A stretch of DNA of 64,000 nt from JALZCH01 sp036387315 (GCA_036387315.1 DASVTY010000124.1:1-64000), one strand, 5' to 3'; positions 42,564 through 54,300 are shown, counted from the first letter of the stretch. Made by a program: numbers and translations. The notes: generated from the letters alone by a model not told the origin.

Positions 42564-44834
42564 TCAGAATTTTCTGGTTAGATTTATAATCGCTTCGGCT
42601 AATTTTTGAGTATCAACGGGTTTTGCAAAATGCAGTTGAAAACCGGCTGAAATAGCTTGTTCGCTGTCTTCGGGTCGAGCCAGCGCAGTTAAAGCAATTG
42701 CCGGAATACTGGCAATCTTTTCCGGGGTTAATGATCTGACTTTATTAATCAGCGCATAGCCGTCTTCGCCGGGCATATTAATATCCGTTAATAAGATATC
42801 GGGCTGCCATTCGCTGAGCGATGTAAATGCTTCTGAAACAGAACCTGAAGCCTGCGCCTGCGCTCCCCATTGATTAAGCGCATAGGTCAGCATTTCGCAG
42901 GTATCGGCATCATCATCCACAATTAGAATTCGCACGCCGTCAAGCTCCAAATCTGAGCTTTCTTTTTTCAAATAACCGTTATTTTCTTCAAGTTCCGATT
43001 CTTTATGATTATTAACCGCAAGCGAAGCGGGAAGCGTGATCGTAAAAGTAGCGCCCTGGTTTTCGCCGTCGCTGTCCGCCTTGACGGAACCGCCGTGAAG
43101 CTCTGCCAAATGCCTGACGATTGCCAACCCGATTCCGAGACCGCCGTGCCTTCTGGTGCTCGAGCTATCGGCTTGGCGAAAACGGTCGAAAACAAACGGT
43201 AAAAATTCTCCCGGAATTCCCTGCCCGGTATCCTTAACTTTAATTTGAATATTATTTCCGCTTTGTTCAAGAGCGATCTCGACATTTCCGCCGTTCGGAG
43301 TGAACTTAACGGCATTTGTCAGTAAATTCCAAATCATTTGCTGCAATCGGTGCGAATCGCAGGTGACTGTTTCTATTTTTGAATTATAAACAGCCGAAAG
43401 ATTGATTTTTTTCGCTTCCGCCGCCGGGCGAACGACATCGAGCGCCGATTCAATAACCTTTACGACCGAAGTAGGTGAAAGATTCAAACGAAGATTGCCC
43501 GTAATCAGACGAGAAGTGTCGAGCAAATCATCAATTAATTGCGCCTGCGATTTGGCATTGCGATAAATCGTTTCGAGCGCGCGGTCCCGGTCTGCGTCGG
43601 TGAGCTTTCCGGTATTGAGCATTTGTCCCCAACCGAGAATTGCGTTGAGCGGCGTTCGCAATTCGTGCGAAACCGTCGCCAGAAACTCGTCTTTTAAACG
43701 ACTGGCTTTTTCGGCTTGTTCGCGCAGAGTCTTCTCACGAAGAAGAAGATTTTCCCGCTCGACTTCGACTCGTTTGCGCTGAATAAACTGCCCGATTTCA
43801 CTGCCCGTCGCTTCGAGCATATTGAGTAAATTCTGGTCGGACAGAAGCGGACGACGGGTGAAAAACTCGATCACTCCGAAAACCTCTTTCCCAATTTTGA
43901 TTGGAAATCCGACTGCGCTGTGTAATCCAACGGTTGCGGCAACCGCCGCGCGGGGAAATTTTTCGCCTCTTACCGTATTGGGCAGCCAAATCGGAGCGTT
44001 TTTCTCCCAAACCTGTCCGGGCAGTCCGACGCCGATTTTAAATTTTAAACGCTTGCTTTCGTTAACAAATGAAGCTACGTCGCCGGCTTCTTCGGAGATT
44101 TCAATTTGAGCGAGCGAAAGTTTGGTGTTCGCGTTGTTCAGCAGCCAGAGACAACAAACGTCAGCCTTGAGATGTTCACAAAATGCTTTGAGAATGGCTT
44201 GAGAAGCGGTCTCAAGATTGCTTGCTTCGGCAAGCGTCCGCGTAACGGCGTGTTCGGTGGCAAGCCGGGCTTCGGCTCGTTTTCGCACAACTATTTCGTT
44301 TTCGAGTTTTTGATTAGCGGTTTCAAGCTGTGCCGTGCGTTTTGAAACTCTGGCTTCCAGCTCTGCGTTTAAGCCGTCCAATTCAATGTTAGCTTTTTCG
44401 AGCAAATGAGCTTGCCGTTTGATTTCCTGATTTTGCTGGAAAAGCTCGATAAAAAAACGAACCTTTGATTTTAGTATTTCAGGCTCAATCGGTTTCGTTA
44501 AATAATCAACCGCGCCTAAGGAATAACCTTTAAAAACGTATTGCTCATCTTTACTGGTCGCGGAAACAAAAATAATCGGCGTCCGCTGCGTGGATTTGCG
44601 CTCACGAATCAATTCGGCAAGCTCAAAACCGTTTAGTCCGGGCATTTGAACATCGAGCAAAATCAAAGCCACTTCTTCTGCGAGTAAAAATCGTAACGCT
44701 TCCCGACCGGAAGAGACGGAAATCAGATTTTGCCCCAAATCCGCCAGAACCGTTTCCATTGCCAGCAGATTCTCCGGTCGGTCGTCAACCAGAAGAATAT
44801 TCGCTTGTGTTTTCGATGTCGTTAAGCCTTCCAT
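42564..44834 (-). CDS. Hybrid sensor histidine kinase: receiver, GAF, HisKA, HATPase, receiver
   Basis: This 756-residue soluble protein begins with a receiver domain (VDDRPENLL, phospho-Asp61 in ILLDVQMPG). A coiled coil follows (about 133-190), then a GAF domain (about 195-350), HisKA with His390 (SHELRTP), HATPase_c (NLLTNAVKF, DTGQGI, GLGIGLAIVRHL) and a C-terminal receiver (ILIVDDDADTCE, LLTDINMPGEDG). All key residues of kinase and receivers are present. It begins 64 bases after the large HAMP-array kinase gene in the same direction, so they may share a transcript and work in one phosphorelay. No membrane helix is seen. The signal is unknown. Confidence 0.93.
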   Translation of the reverse strand: MEGLTTSKTQANILLVDDRPENLLAMETVLADLGQNLISVSSGREALRFLLAEEVALILLDVQMPGLNGFELAELIRERKSTQRTPIIFVSATSKDEQYVFKGYSLGAVDYLTKPIEPEILKSKVRFFIELFQQNQEIKRQAHLLEKANIELDGLNAELEARVSKRTAQLETANQKLENEIVVRKRAEARLATEHAVTRTLAEASNLETASQAILKAFCEHLKADVCCLWLLNNANTKLSLAQIEISEEAGDVASFVNESKRLKFKIGVGLPGQVWEKNAPIWLPNTVRGEKFPRAAVAATVGLHSAVGFPIKIGKEVFGVIEFFTRRPLLSDQNLLNMLEATGSEIGQFIQRKRVEVERENLLLREKTLREQAEKASRLKDEFLATVSHELRTPLNAILGWGQMLNTGKLTDADRDRALETIYRNAKSQAQLIDDLLDTSRLITGNLRLNLSPTSVVKVIESALDVVRPAAEAKKINLSAVYNSKIETVTCDSHRLQQMIWNLLTNAVKFTPNGGNVEIALEQSGNNIQIKVKDTGQGIPGEFLPFVFDRFRQADSSSTRRHGGLGIGLAIVRHLAELHGGSVKADSDGENQGATFTITLPASLAVNNHKESELEENNGYLKKESSDLELDGVRILIVDDDADTCEMLTYALNQWGAQAQASGSVSEAFTSLSEWQPDILLTDINMPGEDGYALINKVRSLTPEKIASIPAIALTALARPEDSEQAISAGFQLHFAKPVDTQKLAEAIINLTRKF

Positions 44835-44898
44835 AAAAAATAAGGCGAAGCGAGTATTATAGCTGTTCGCTCAAAAACTCGCTTCCCTTTTTTCATTC

Positions 44899-47800
44899 TT
44901 ACTTATCGAGCCAAATCCGCAACAAAGAGAGCAACTGCTCGCTGTCCACCGGTTTGGTGATGTAGTCTGAGGCTCCGGCTTCGAGACATTTCTGGCGGTC
45001 TCCTTTCATTGCCTTGGCGGTGACGGCAATAATCGGAATTGATTTGAATTTCGAGATTTGTCGAATCTCGCGCATCGCTTCGTAACCGTCCATTTCCGGC
45101 ATCATAATGTCCATCAAAACTCCTTCGATGCCCGGAGTTTTCTTAAGCATTTCGATTCCGTCTCGACCGTTTTCAGCGTAAACGACCTGCATTTGCTGGC
45201 GTTCGAGAGCGCTCGTGAGCGCGAAAATGTTACGAATATCATCGTCAACGACCAGCACTTTCTTACCGTCAAGACGCGGATCGGTGCGATTGACGCGCTT
45301 CATCATATTTTTCTGCGATTCGGTTAAATCCGCGACATCCCGGTGCAGGAAAAGCGCCGTTTCGTCAACCAGACGCTCAAGCGAATCGGCGTCTTTGATG
45401 ATAATCGTTTCGGCGAGCTTCTTGATTTTAGCCGTCTCGCGTTTGGTCAAATCTTTGCCCGTATGGACAATTACCGGAAGCTCAGGAAAGCCCGATTTTT
45501 GCTTGATCTGAGTGATTAAATCAGACCATTCCATATCCGGCAGCATTAAATCAATAATCGCGCAATCGAAGCGTTCCGTTTGAAGTTGATTTAAAGCGTC
45601 TTCGCCGGTCCCGACTGCGATTATGGAAACGTCCTCGCCGTTGATTAATTCGTTGATACTTCGTTGCAGCGTTTCATCGTCTTCGACAAGCAGCAATTTC
45701 TTGACCGGACGCTCGACAAACTCCTTGAGACTGGCGACGCCTTCGATCAGTTTTTCACGGCTCGCGGGCTTTGCGATCAGCGACAATGCGCCGAGCTTCA
45801 AAACCCGTTTTAAATCGTCAACCACCGAAACGATTTGAACCGGGATGTGTCTGGTCGAAGGATCGTGTTTGAGGCGGTCTAAAACCGCGTAACCGTGAAC
45901 ACCCGGCAGCGTTAAATCAAGAGTAATCGCATCCGGGCGATATTTGCGGGCGGTCATCAAAGCCTCCTCGCCGTGTTGAGCGACGAGACATTTAAAGCCC
46001 TGCTCGTGCGCGATGTCGAGCATAATCCGCGCAAAGCTGCTGTCGTCTTCGACAATTAACAAAACTTTGTCTCCCGGTTTAATCTCAGCGCGATCATCGC
46101 TCACGATAATTTGAATTCGAGCAGAATCTTCCTCTGATTCGCGAGCTAATGAAATCAAGCTCTTTTGACGATGACCATTGCCCGAAACCGTTTCGTCACC
46201 ATCTTCTTCCTCCGTCGTTAATGTTGTCGGCTGATAGCTTTCCGGCAGATAAAAAGTGAAGGTGCTTCCCTCGCCCGGCGTGCTTTCCAGCGTGATTTCG
46301 CCGCCGAGAAGTCTGGCAATTTCGCGGCTGATGGAAAGTCCCAGCCCGGTTCCGCCATATTTACGACTCGTCGTTCCGTCGGCTTGCTGAAACGCCTCGA
46401 AGATAAGCTGCTGCTTGTCTTCGGGAATCCCGATTCCGGTATCGCTGACCGTAAACGCGACGACAGAAGCGGCGCGATTCAAGCTGTCGTTATCATAGCT
46501 CCAACCGCGTTTGGCGACTCCGGCTTTCATTGTCACCTGACCTTGATGCGTAAACTTAAAGGCGTTGGACAATAAGTTTTTCAGCACCTGACGCAAACGC
46601 TTAACGTCGGTTTGCATATTCTTGGGCAGTTCAGGTTCAATTTCGACAACAAGCTGAAGTCCTTTATCCTGGGCAATCTGGCTGAAGTTGCGCTCGACAT
46701 CGGCTCGCAATTCGCTGAAATAAAGCTCGCCGATTTCGACGCCCATCGTGCCGGATTCGATTTTCGACAAATCGAGAATTTCGTTGATCAGTGCCAACAA
46801 ATCCGAGCCGGAAGAGTGAATCGTTTCGGCAAACTCGACTTGTTTTTCGTTCAAGTTGGTTTCCGAATTCTCCGAAAGCATCTTGGACAAAATCAGCATC
46901 GAGTTGAGCGGAGTCCGCAATTCGTGCGACATATTTGCCAGAAACTCGGATTTGTATTTCGAGCTTAAAGCAAGCTGCTTGGCTTTATCTTCGAGCGCCG
47001 TGCGGGCAAGCTCGATTTCGCGGTTTTTCTGTTCGACCTGATTTTTTTGCTCTGATAGAAGCTGCGCTTTTTCTTCCAATTCCTGATTGGTTTGCTGCAA
47101 CTCTTCCTGCTGCTGTTTGAGCAGTTCTTCGGAAGTTTGAAGCGATTGCGCCTGCAATTCGAGCCGCCGGTTGGTTTCCTGCAATTCGGCTTGTCCGGCT
47201 TGCAGTTCCTGCGCCAAAGACTGCGATTGTTTGAGCAACTCTTCGGTTCTCATATTCGCTTCAATCGTGTTGATAACAATCCCGATTGATTCGGTCAATT
47301 GGTCGAGGAAACCGAATTGATTTTCATTAAACGGATTGAATGAAGCCAGTTCGATCACCGCTTTGACTTGTCCTTCAAACAAAACCGGAAGTACGACGAT
47401 ATTTGTCGGAACGGCTTCGCCCAAACCGGAATTGATTTTGACGTAATCCGGCGGAACGTTGGTGATAATAATTCTTTCTTTTTCGAGCGCGCATTGCCCG
47501 ACGAGACTTTCGCCGAGTCTGAATTCGTTGGCAACTGATTTGCGCTCGCGATATGCATAGCTCGCCAGCAATTTCAACGCGATCTCGTCTTCCACCGTAT
47601 CCGAAATGTAAAAGACGCCGTGCTGCATCTCGACCAGCGGAGCCATTTCCGACAAAATAAGTCTGGCAACCGTCAGCAAATCACGCTGACCTTGCAGAAG
47701 GCGCGTAAATTTCGCGAGGTTCGTCTTCAACCAATCCTGCTCGGTATTTTTCTGAGTCGTTTCGCGCAGGTTGCGAATCATCTCGTTAACGTTATCTTTC

Positions 47801-50775
47801 AGGAACGCGACTTCGCCCGACGCATCCACCGTAATCGAGCGCGTCAAATCGCCTTTGGTAACGGCTGTCGCAACGTCAGCCATCGCGCGAACCTGATTTG
47901 TCAGGTTTGCCGCGAGCTGGTTCACGTTGTCGGTCAAATCGCGCCACGTTCCCGAAGCTCCCGGCACGTTCGCCTGTCCTCCGAGTTTTCCTTCGATTCC
48001 GACTTCGCGCGCCACCGTCGTCACCTGATCGGCAAAGGTTGCGAGCGTGTCAATCATCGCGTTGATGGTGTCGGAAAGCTCTGCGATCTCGCCGAGCGCT
48101 TCAACCTCCAATTTGCGATTAAGGTTGCCGTTTGCCACGGCGGTCACGACGCGAGCGATTCCGCGCACCTGCGTCGTCAAGTTCGATCCCATGAAATTCA
48201 CGTTGTCGGTCAAATCTTTCCAGACACCGGCGACACCTTTAACTTCCGCCTGACCGCCTAATTTACCTTCGGTTCCAACTTCGCGGGCGACGCGAGTTAC
48301 TTCCGAGGCAAACGAATTAAGCTGGTCAACCATCGTGTTAATCGTGACCTTGAGTTCGAGAATCTCTCCCTGAACGTCAACGGTGATTTTCTTGGAAAGG
48401 TCGCCGTTTGCAACGGCGGTCGTCACGGCTGCGATATTACGAACCTGACCTGTCAGGTTCGACGCCATAAAGTTTACGTTATCGGTCAAATCTTTCCACG
48501 TACCGGAAACTCCGCGCACAACCGCCTGTCCACCGAGTTTCCCTTCCGTACCGACTTCGCGCGCAACACGCGTTACTTCAGATGCAAACGAGGAAAGCTG
48601 GTCAACCATTGTATTAATGGTATTTTTGAGTTCAAGAATTTCACCTTTTACGTCAACGGTGATTTTTTTCGACAAGTCGCCAGTCGCAACCGCCGTCGTA
48701 ACGTCAGCGATATTTCGTACCTGTGAAGTCAGGTTCGACGCCATAAAGTTTACGTTATCGGTTAAATCTTTCCACGTACCGGAAACTCCGCGCACAACCG
48801 CCTGTCCACCGAGTTTCCCTTCCGTACCGACTTCGCGCGCCACGCGAGTTACTTCAGACGCAAATGACGACAACTGGTCAACCATTGTGTTGATGGTGTC
48901 TTTGAGTTCTAAAATTTCTCCTTGAACGTCAACGGTAATTTTCTTGGAAAGGTCGCCGTTTGCCACGGCGGTCGTTACGGCGGCAATATTTCTCACCTGA
49001 CCTGTCAGGTTCGACGCCATAAAGTTTACGTTTTCGGTCAAATCTTTCCACGTTCCCGATACGCCTTTAACCTGCGCCTGCCCACCGAGCTTTCCTTCGG
49101 TTCCCACTTCACGAGCAACGCGCGTTACTTCCGACGCGAACGAGTTGAGCTGGTCAACCATCGTGTTCAAGGTATCTTTCAGCTCAAGAATTTCGCCGCG
49201 CACTTGCACGGTAATCTTCTTCGACAAATCGCCGTTTGCCACCGCTGTCGCAACTTCGGCGATGTTACGCACCTGCGCCGTCAGGTTGCTCGTCATTAGG
49301 TTGACGTTATCGGTCAAATCTTTCCAGACGCCGCCAACTCCTTTAACTTCAGCTTGTCCACCGAGCTTTCCTTCGGTTCCCACTTCTCTTGCTACGCGCG
49401 TTACTTCAGACGCGAATGAGTTGAGCTGATCAACCATTGTGTTCAGCGTGTTTTTGAGTTCTAAAATCTCGCCTCGAACGTCAACCGTGATTTTCTTGGA
49501 AAGGTCGCCGTTTGCCACCGATGTTGCGACTTCGGCGATGTTACGCACCTGTCCGGTCAAATTGTTTGCCATCAGGTTTACGTTGTCAGTTAGGTCTTTC
49601 CAAACGCCCGCAACACCTTTCACCTCTGCCTGTCCTCCGAGTTTTCCTTCGGTTCCGACCTCACGAGCCACGCGAGTTACTTCCGATGCGAACGACGAGA
49701 GCTGATCAACCAACGTATTAATAGTGTCTTTAAGTTCTAAAATCTCCCCTTTGACGTTTACAGTAATTTTCTTGGAAAGGTCGCCGTTTGCAACGGCGGT
49801 TGTTACTTCTGCGATATTACGAACCTGACCTGTCAGGTTGTTCGCCATCAGATTTACGTTGTCTGTCAAATCTTTCCACGTACCGGAAACGCCTTTAACC
49901 TCAGCTTGTCCACCGAGTTTACCTTCCGTTCCTACTTCTCTTGCTACGCGCGTTACTTCAGATGCGAACGATGAAAGCTGATCAACCATTGTGTTGATCG
50001 TATTTTTGAGTTCAAGAATTTCACCTTTTACGTCAACCGTGATTTTCTTTGAAAGGTCGCCGTTTGCCACGGCGGTTGTAACATCGGCGATGTTACGCAC
50101 CTGCCCGGTCAGGTTCGACGCCATCAAGTTCACATTGTCGGTTAAATCTTTCCATGTCCCTGAAACGCCTTTGACTTGCGCTTGTCCTCCGAGCTTTCCT
50201 TCCGTTCCGACTTCACGAGCCACGCGAGTTACTTCCGAAGCAAACGCGCCGAGCTGCGCGACCATCGTGTTTACTGTTTTGCCGGTTCGCAGGAATTCGC
50301 CTTTGAGAGGTCGCCCGTCAATTTCGAGATTGAAGTTTTGCGATAGATCGCCTTCGGCAACCGCGCCGATAACGCGGGCGACTTCGGTTGTCGGCTGAGC
50401 CAAATCGGTTATCAGAGTGTTGACGGAATTTATGCACGATGCCCAAGCCCCGGTTGCGTGCGAGAGAGTTGCGCGCTGCGCAATTTTTCCTTCCTTGCCG
50501 ACGACTTCGCTGATGCGACCCAATTCGGAGGTCAACATCTCGTTTTTTTCGATTATCTCATTAAGAGCGTCATAAATTTTCCCGGTTACGCCGATCTGGT
50601 CGGTTGGCATCCGGCTGGAGAAATCGCCTTTTTTAACAGCCGTTAAAATGTTTAGGAGCAGCTTTTCATCGAGCGCCTCAGCCGTATCATGACCGTTTGC
50701 GCTGCCGTTTGAGGTAGCCCGACCGTTCGTTTTTGGTTTATTAGCTACGGACTTTTTTTCTGTCGCAACTCTCAT
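44899..50775 (-). CDS. Giant hybrid histidine kinase with a nine-repeat HAMP array and three receivers
   Basis: Translation probably starts at the ATG at 50775 (MRVATEKKSV; AAAGG lies about 8 bases upstream); a TTG seven codons earlier is in frame. It has 1958 residues. After a short Lys/Asn-rich start and one diverged HAMP-like unit, nine copies of a 92-residue HAMP unit follow (about 183-1010 when counted from the TTG). Each has 'FASEVTRVAREVGTEGKLGGQA', 'WKDLTDNVN' and 'DLSKKITV'. Then come GAF (about 1030-1180), a long coiled coil, HisKA (SHELRTP), HATPase_c (NLLSNAFKF, DTGIGI, GLGLSI) and three receivers, each with a DLTLPG-, DLMLPD- or DIMMPE-type Asp. No membrane helix is seen. It resembles fungal group III (Nik1) kinases in plan and may sense osmotic or mechanical stress, which is inferred. 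Confidence 0.94.
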   Translation of the reverse strand: MRVATEKKSVANKPKTNGRATSNGSANGHDTAEALDEKLLLNILTAVKKGDFSSRMPTDQIGVTGKIYDALNEIIEKNEMLTSELGRISEVVGKEGKIAQRATLSHATGAWASCINSVNTLITDLAQPTTEVARVIGAVAEGDLSQNFNLEIDGRPLKGEFLRTGKTVNTMVAQLGAFASEVTRVAREVGTEGKLGGQAQVKGVSGTWKDLTDNVNLMASNLTGQVRNIADVTTAVANGDLSKKITVDVKGEILELKNTINTMVDQLSSFASEVTRVAREVGTEGKLGGQAEVKGVSGTWKDLTDNVNLMANNLTGQVRNIAEVTTAVANGDLSKKITVNVKGEILELKDTINTLVDQLSSFASEVTRVAREVGTEGKLGGQAEVKGVAGVWKDLTDNVNLMANNLTGQVRNIAEVATSVANGDLSKKITVDVRGEILELKNTLNTMVDQLNSFASEVTRVAREVGTEGKLGGQAEVKGVGGVWKDLTDNVNLMTSNLTAQVRNIAEVATAVANGDLSKKITVQVRGEILELKDTLNTMVDQLNSFASEVTRVAREVGTEGKLGGQAQVKGVSGTWKDLTENVNFMASNLTGQVRNIAAVTTAVANGDLSKKITVDVQGEILELKDTINTMVDQLSSFASEVTRVAREVGTEGKLGGQAVVRGVSGTWKDLTDNVNFMASNLTSQVRNIADVTTAVATGDLSKKITVDVKGEILELKNTINTMVDQLSSFASEVTRVAREVGTEGKLGGQAVVRGVSGTWKDLTDNVNFMASNLTGQVRNIAAVTTAVANGDLSKKITVDVQGEILELKVTINTMVDQLNSFASEVTRVAREVGTEGKLGGQAEVKGVAGVWKDLTDNVNFMGSNLTTQVRGIARVVTAVANGNLNRKLEVEALGEIAELSDTINAMIDTLATFADQVTTVAREVGIEGKLGGQANVPGASGTWRDLTDNVNQLAANLTNQVRAMADVATAVTKGDLTRSITVDASGEVAFLKDNVNEMIRNLRETTQKNTEQDWLKTNLAKFTRLLQGQRDLLTVARLILSEMAPLVEMQHGVFYISDTVEDEIALKLLASYAYRERKSVANEFRLGESLVGQCALEKERIIITNVPPDYVKINSGLGEAVPTNIVVLPVLFEGQVKAVIELASFNPFNENQFGFLDQLTESIGIVINTIEANMRTEELLKQSQSLAQELQAGQAELQETNRRLELQAQSLQTSEELLKQQQEELQQTNQELEEKAQLLSEQKNQVEQKNREIELARTALEDKAKQLALSSKYKSEFLANMSHELRTPLNSMLILSKMLSENSETNLNEKQVEFAETIHSSGSDLLALINEILDLSKIESGTMGVEIGELYFSELRADVERNFSQIAQDKGLQLVVEIEPELPKNMQTDVKRLRQVLKNLLSNAFKFTHQGQVTMKAGVAKRGWSYDNDSLNRAASVVAFTVSDTGIGIPEDKQQLIFEAFQQADGTTSRKYGGTGLGLSISREIARLLGGEITLESTPGEGSTFTFYLPESYQPTTLTTEEEDGDETVSGNGHRQKSLISLARESEEDSARIQIIVSDDRAEIKPGDKVLLIVEDDSSFARIMLDIAHEQGFKCLVAQHGEEALMTARKYRPDAITLDLTLPGVHGYAVLDRLKHDPSTRHIPVQIVSVVDDLKRVLKLGALSLIAKPASREKLIEGVASLKEFVERPVKKLLLVEDDETLQRSINELINGEDVSIIAVGTGEDALNQLQTERFDCAIIDLMLPDMEWSDLITQIKQKSGFPELPVIVHTGKDLTKRETAKIKKLAETIIIKDADSLERLVDETALFLHRDVADLTESQKNMMKRVNRTDPRLDGKKVLVVDDDIRNIFALTSALERQQMQVVYAENGRDGIEMLKKTPGIEGVLMDIMMPEMDGYEAMREIRQISKFKSIPIIAVTAKAMKGDRQKCLEAGASDYITKPVDSEQLLSLLRIWLDK
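47767..50250 (-). repeat. Nine tandem 276-bp HAMP-encoding repeats
   Basis: Within the giant kinase gene a 276-base unit is repeated nine times. Neighbouring copies are very alike in DNA as well as protein: the stretch around 48469-48560 recurs almost unchanged 276 bases later. Such arrays expand and contract by recombination and are easy to mis-assemble. Confidence 0.9.
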
Positions 50776-50796
50776 ATTTTCAACCTTTCTTTCCAA

Positions 50797-51374
50797 CAGA
50801 TAACTTTGCTTTGAACAATGATTTAAATCAAGAAATAAAAATTCGATTAATTACCGGCAGACTGATTTATAGCTTTTAAAATAAAGCCCGGTTACATTCG
50901 TTTCCCGGTTAAATCTGCTTTATGTGTATTTGTCCTTTAAGAACATAAAATTTTATTGGGAAAAGTAAGGAACAAATGGGTGGCTCGTCAAAAATAATCA
51001 TTTGAAAACTACAATGCTCATTTCCGAACATAAATGGTGCAATTTTTATAATCAGCAGGGTTTAATATATAAGGTATCTTAGATTAAAGATTCCCGCCTT
51101 GTGAAGTTAAGCTACTTGGTTAATCTCGCGCTTGTCAAGAACTAATCTTTTCTTACTTTATAAGGTTAAAAATTTCCACAATCGGCTCGTCAACTCAATT
51201 GAATAAGGCTAAGCAAATGAAGGACACTTAATAATGGTGTGCTAAACAGCTTATCGGCTTGTCCTTAAAGAAAAGCCTTAACTGTCATCATTTCGACTCT
51301 TAATGCATTGCATAATGTGCTTTTAGTGCCCGCCAGTGGATTGTGCAGGAACTTTTTAGCGAAGGGCGTTTCGC
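50797..51374. other. Intergenic region between the HAMP kinase and the giant beta-helix gene
   Basis: These 578 A+T-rich bases hold the promoter of the HAMP kinase gene on the minus strand. No gene, RNA or clear repeat was found. A hairpin (aagggcgtttc / gaaacgccctt, 51362-51396) starts here and encloses the stop codon of the next gene. Confidence 0.5.
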
Positions 51375-54300
51375 TTAATTTGGCTGAAACGCCCTTTTAG
51401 TTGTTGCGATTGAATTGCCGCTCTCATCAATAAAGTTTAGTTGTTGAGAAAACATCAATTTAGCTGCGTTAGAAGCATAGATAGATTCGCCGATTACTTT
51501 AAAACGCATCATCAAAAACGTTCCGTCAGGTGCAATTAGCGAATTGGCTGTTGATCCGGCAATTCCGATTCTTCCTGATGCAGTTGTATCAGCGACTAAC
51601 ATAAAACCATCCGATTTATCGGTTGTTTGAATCGGCTGTTCTATATCCGGCTGTAAAACAGCAGGATCATAAATTATACCAAAACTTAAACCCGATATTA
51701 CTTTTCTCGTCTCATTACTTATTATCACCGGGACAATTACTGTGCGTCCGTTTATCACTGTATTTGTCTCAGATAAAGAGACATTTATTGCTTGATCAGA
51801 TGTTTTTGCTTTTTGTTCTTCCGTTGCCGTTTCATTTACCAAAGAGCTTGAAGGCGTCCAATTGCCGTTAACTTCTCCCACTAAAACAGCTTCATAGTTT
51901 TGATTATCAATTGTGCCAGCTAATGGAGCATATTCGCGTGATGGAGGATCAAACTTCCAAACGCTAACTTGCCCGGTATTGGCATTTGATCCGTTAGCGG
52001 CAACGTAACGCAATATGAGCGTTGCATCAAACGGACTGATATTTCCATCGCCGTTTGCATCTGCCGCTATTTTTTGAATCGGGGTTAAAGCATTCGGTCC
52101 GGTTCCGTTAGCTGCCACGTAGCGAAGAATTAATGTTGCGTCAAAAGGAGAGATGCCGTTGATACCGCCTGTTTTCGATGGTGTGATTGTATAGTTTCCA
52201 TTCTCAAGATTATCAAAAAGATAATCTCCGCTTGAATTAGTAGAAACCGAAGCAGCGGAACCGACTGTTGCCTTTAACAAAACGCCTGCTACTGATTTTG
52301 GAGGCTCACCCGATACCTGATTTCGGTAACTGACTTTTCCCGAAATGGAATAAATCGAGCCGACCGCCGGCATAAATTCAGAAGTATTCCCATCAGAATC
52401 GGTCGCCGTTGCGGTGATTTTATTGTTTGCCGTGATGCCGAGAGTTGTTATGCTGCCGAGATTCACCTGTTTGATTTTCGGCGCGCCGTTGTTGTAGTCA
52501 GAAGCAGTGTAATAACTAAAACCGAGGAATTTTTCACCTTCGCCGGATGCGTCGGCTTTGAAAAACTCCATATATATTCCGTCTGCGCCGTAATTTGAAT
52601 TACCGGGAGCGGAATCAACCTTAAAACCGATTATCAACTCGTTGTTGACGATTTGTCTGGAGACTATTTCAGGATAATTTTGCAGATTATTCGGTCCGGT
52701 GTCGGCATCAGCCGGGTCATTCGGCGTATGTCCGGGCGCGCCCAAATCAATCCCCAATCCGGCATTACTATAAATCAAATTCGGGTCAACGTTATTGCCG
52801 CTGCCAGCCAGCGAGTCAATCACAACTCCGCCGTGGGTCGGCTGAGTACCGTTATAGGCGATGCGATTGCCCGCTTCGATTTCCTGACCGCCGACGATAT
52901 TTTTTTGTCCCTGTTCGGTGATCAGAACGCCGTGCATCCCGTTTCCTAAATTTGTATTGCTAAAGTCCAAGCCGATAAAATTGCCTTTAATCAGGTTAAA
53001 CTGCGAAGACGCACCTTGCAGAACTATTCCCGAAAGCGCGTTGCCGCCGATGTAGTTTCGGTAGCCGGTCAAAACGCCGTCGCCGATTTTGTTGTTTTGC
53101 GAATTTAAAAGTTTTAACCCGTTTTGACCGTTTCCGCGCTTGATGTTTCCATTTGCGGTTGAGAAAATCCCGATGCGATTGCCGTAGAGTTTATTTAGCG
53201 TCGAGTTTTCAATAAAAATACCATTCTCGTCGTTGCCCGAAATGAAATTGCCATCCGAAGGAACGCCGCCGATAGTATTGTTGCCGCCGCCGATGATGTG
53301 AATCCCGTTGCCGCCGTTACCATAACCGAATGCGCCCGATTGATTCGTCCCGATAATCGAATTGGTGATTGAATTAAAGCCGGAATTGCCCTCGATTAAA
53401 ATCCCGTCACCGCCGTTTCCGGCAATGAGATTTTTAGCATCACCGCTAACGCCGATAACCGCGTTTTGTACGTTGCTAAGCCTGATTCCGGCGTTCGTGT
53501 TCCCGATTTTGAAAGTTGGATTAACTCCATTTTCGGAAACGCCTATTTGATTGCCGGAGATAATCAGAGAATGTTGTTCACCGCCTGTTAAAGTCAGACC
53601 TACAGCATTAATCCCATTATTTCCATTGTTGCCGATTAAATTATATTTAATGCTGTTTTTCCCCGTTCCGACAACAGCAATTCCGTCACCGCCGTTTCCG
53701 GCAATCTCCGCTTCACTATTACCGTAACCGATACTGTTGTGAACGATGAGATTTCCTTTCGTTTTAATGCCGCTCAGAACAATGCCATGCTGTTTGTTTG
53801 ACAGTATCTGATTTCCCTCCTGACTCTGACCTCCACCAATAAAGTTATCCTTCGCCTGCAAAATAAATAAACCGACATTGTTGGGAAAGGCACTATTTGT
53901 TCCAGCATGAGCATCACCGATATTGTTGCTGAAAATTTTATTGCCTGAAGGCAATAAATCTTCGCTCGGATTCGGTCTTGTAGTGCCCAAAAAGATTCCG
54001 TAACCGAGACCGTTTAAGTTTTCAGTAATTATATTTGACAAACCAAATCCGCCGATTTGATTGTTATTCGCGCCTTCGGTGATTGCCAGCCCGATTTTAC
54101 TGTTTTTAATCTCATTGCTGTAGATTTGATTTCCTTCAGTATTAACTGCGGCAGGCGACGATAATCGAAGCTCCGCGGCTTTGAATTCTGCGGCGCTCAT
54201 TTCCGGGAATTCAGGAACGATATTTCCGAGCAAAATATTGATATTTTCGTTCCTGGCAACTTGATTCTTCTCAATTTTGTTATTGGATGATTCGGTGATC

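Noticed and set aside
47767..50250. Tandem repeats considered as CRISPR or mobile repeats
   Set aside because: The 276-base units encode in-frame HAMP domains without spacers or cas genes.
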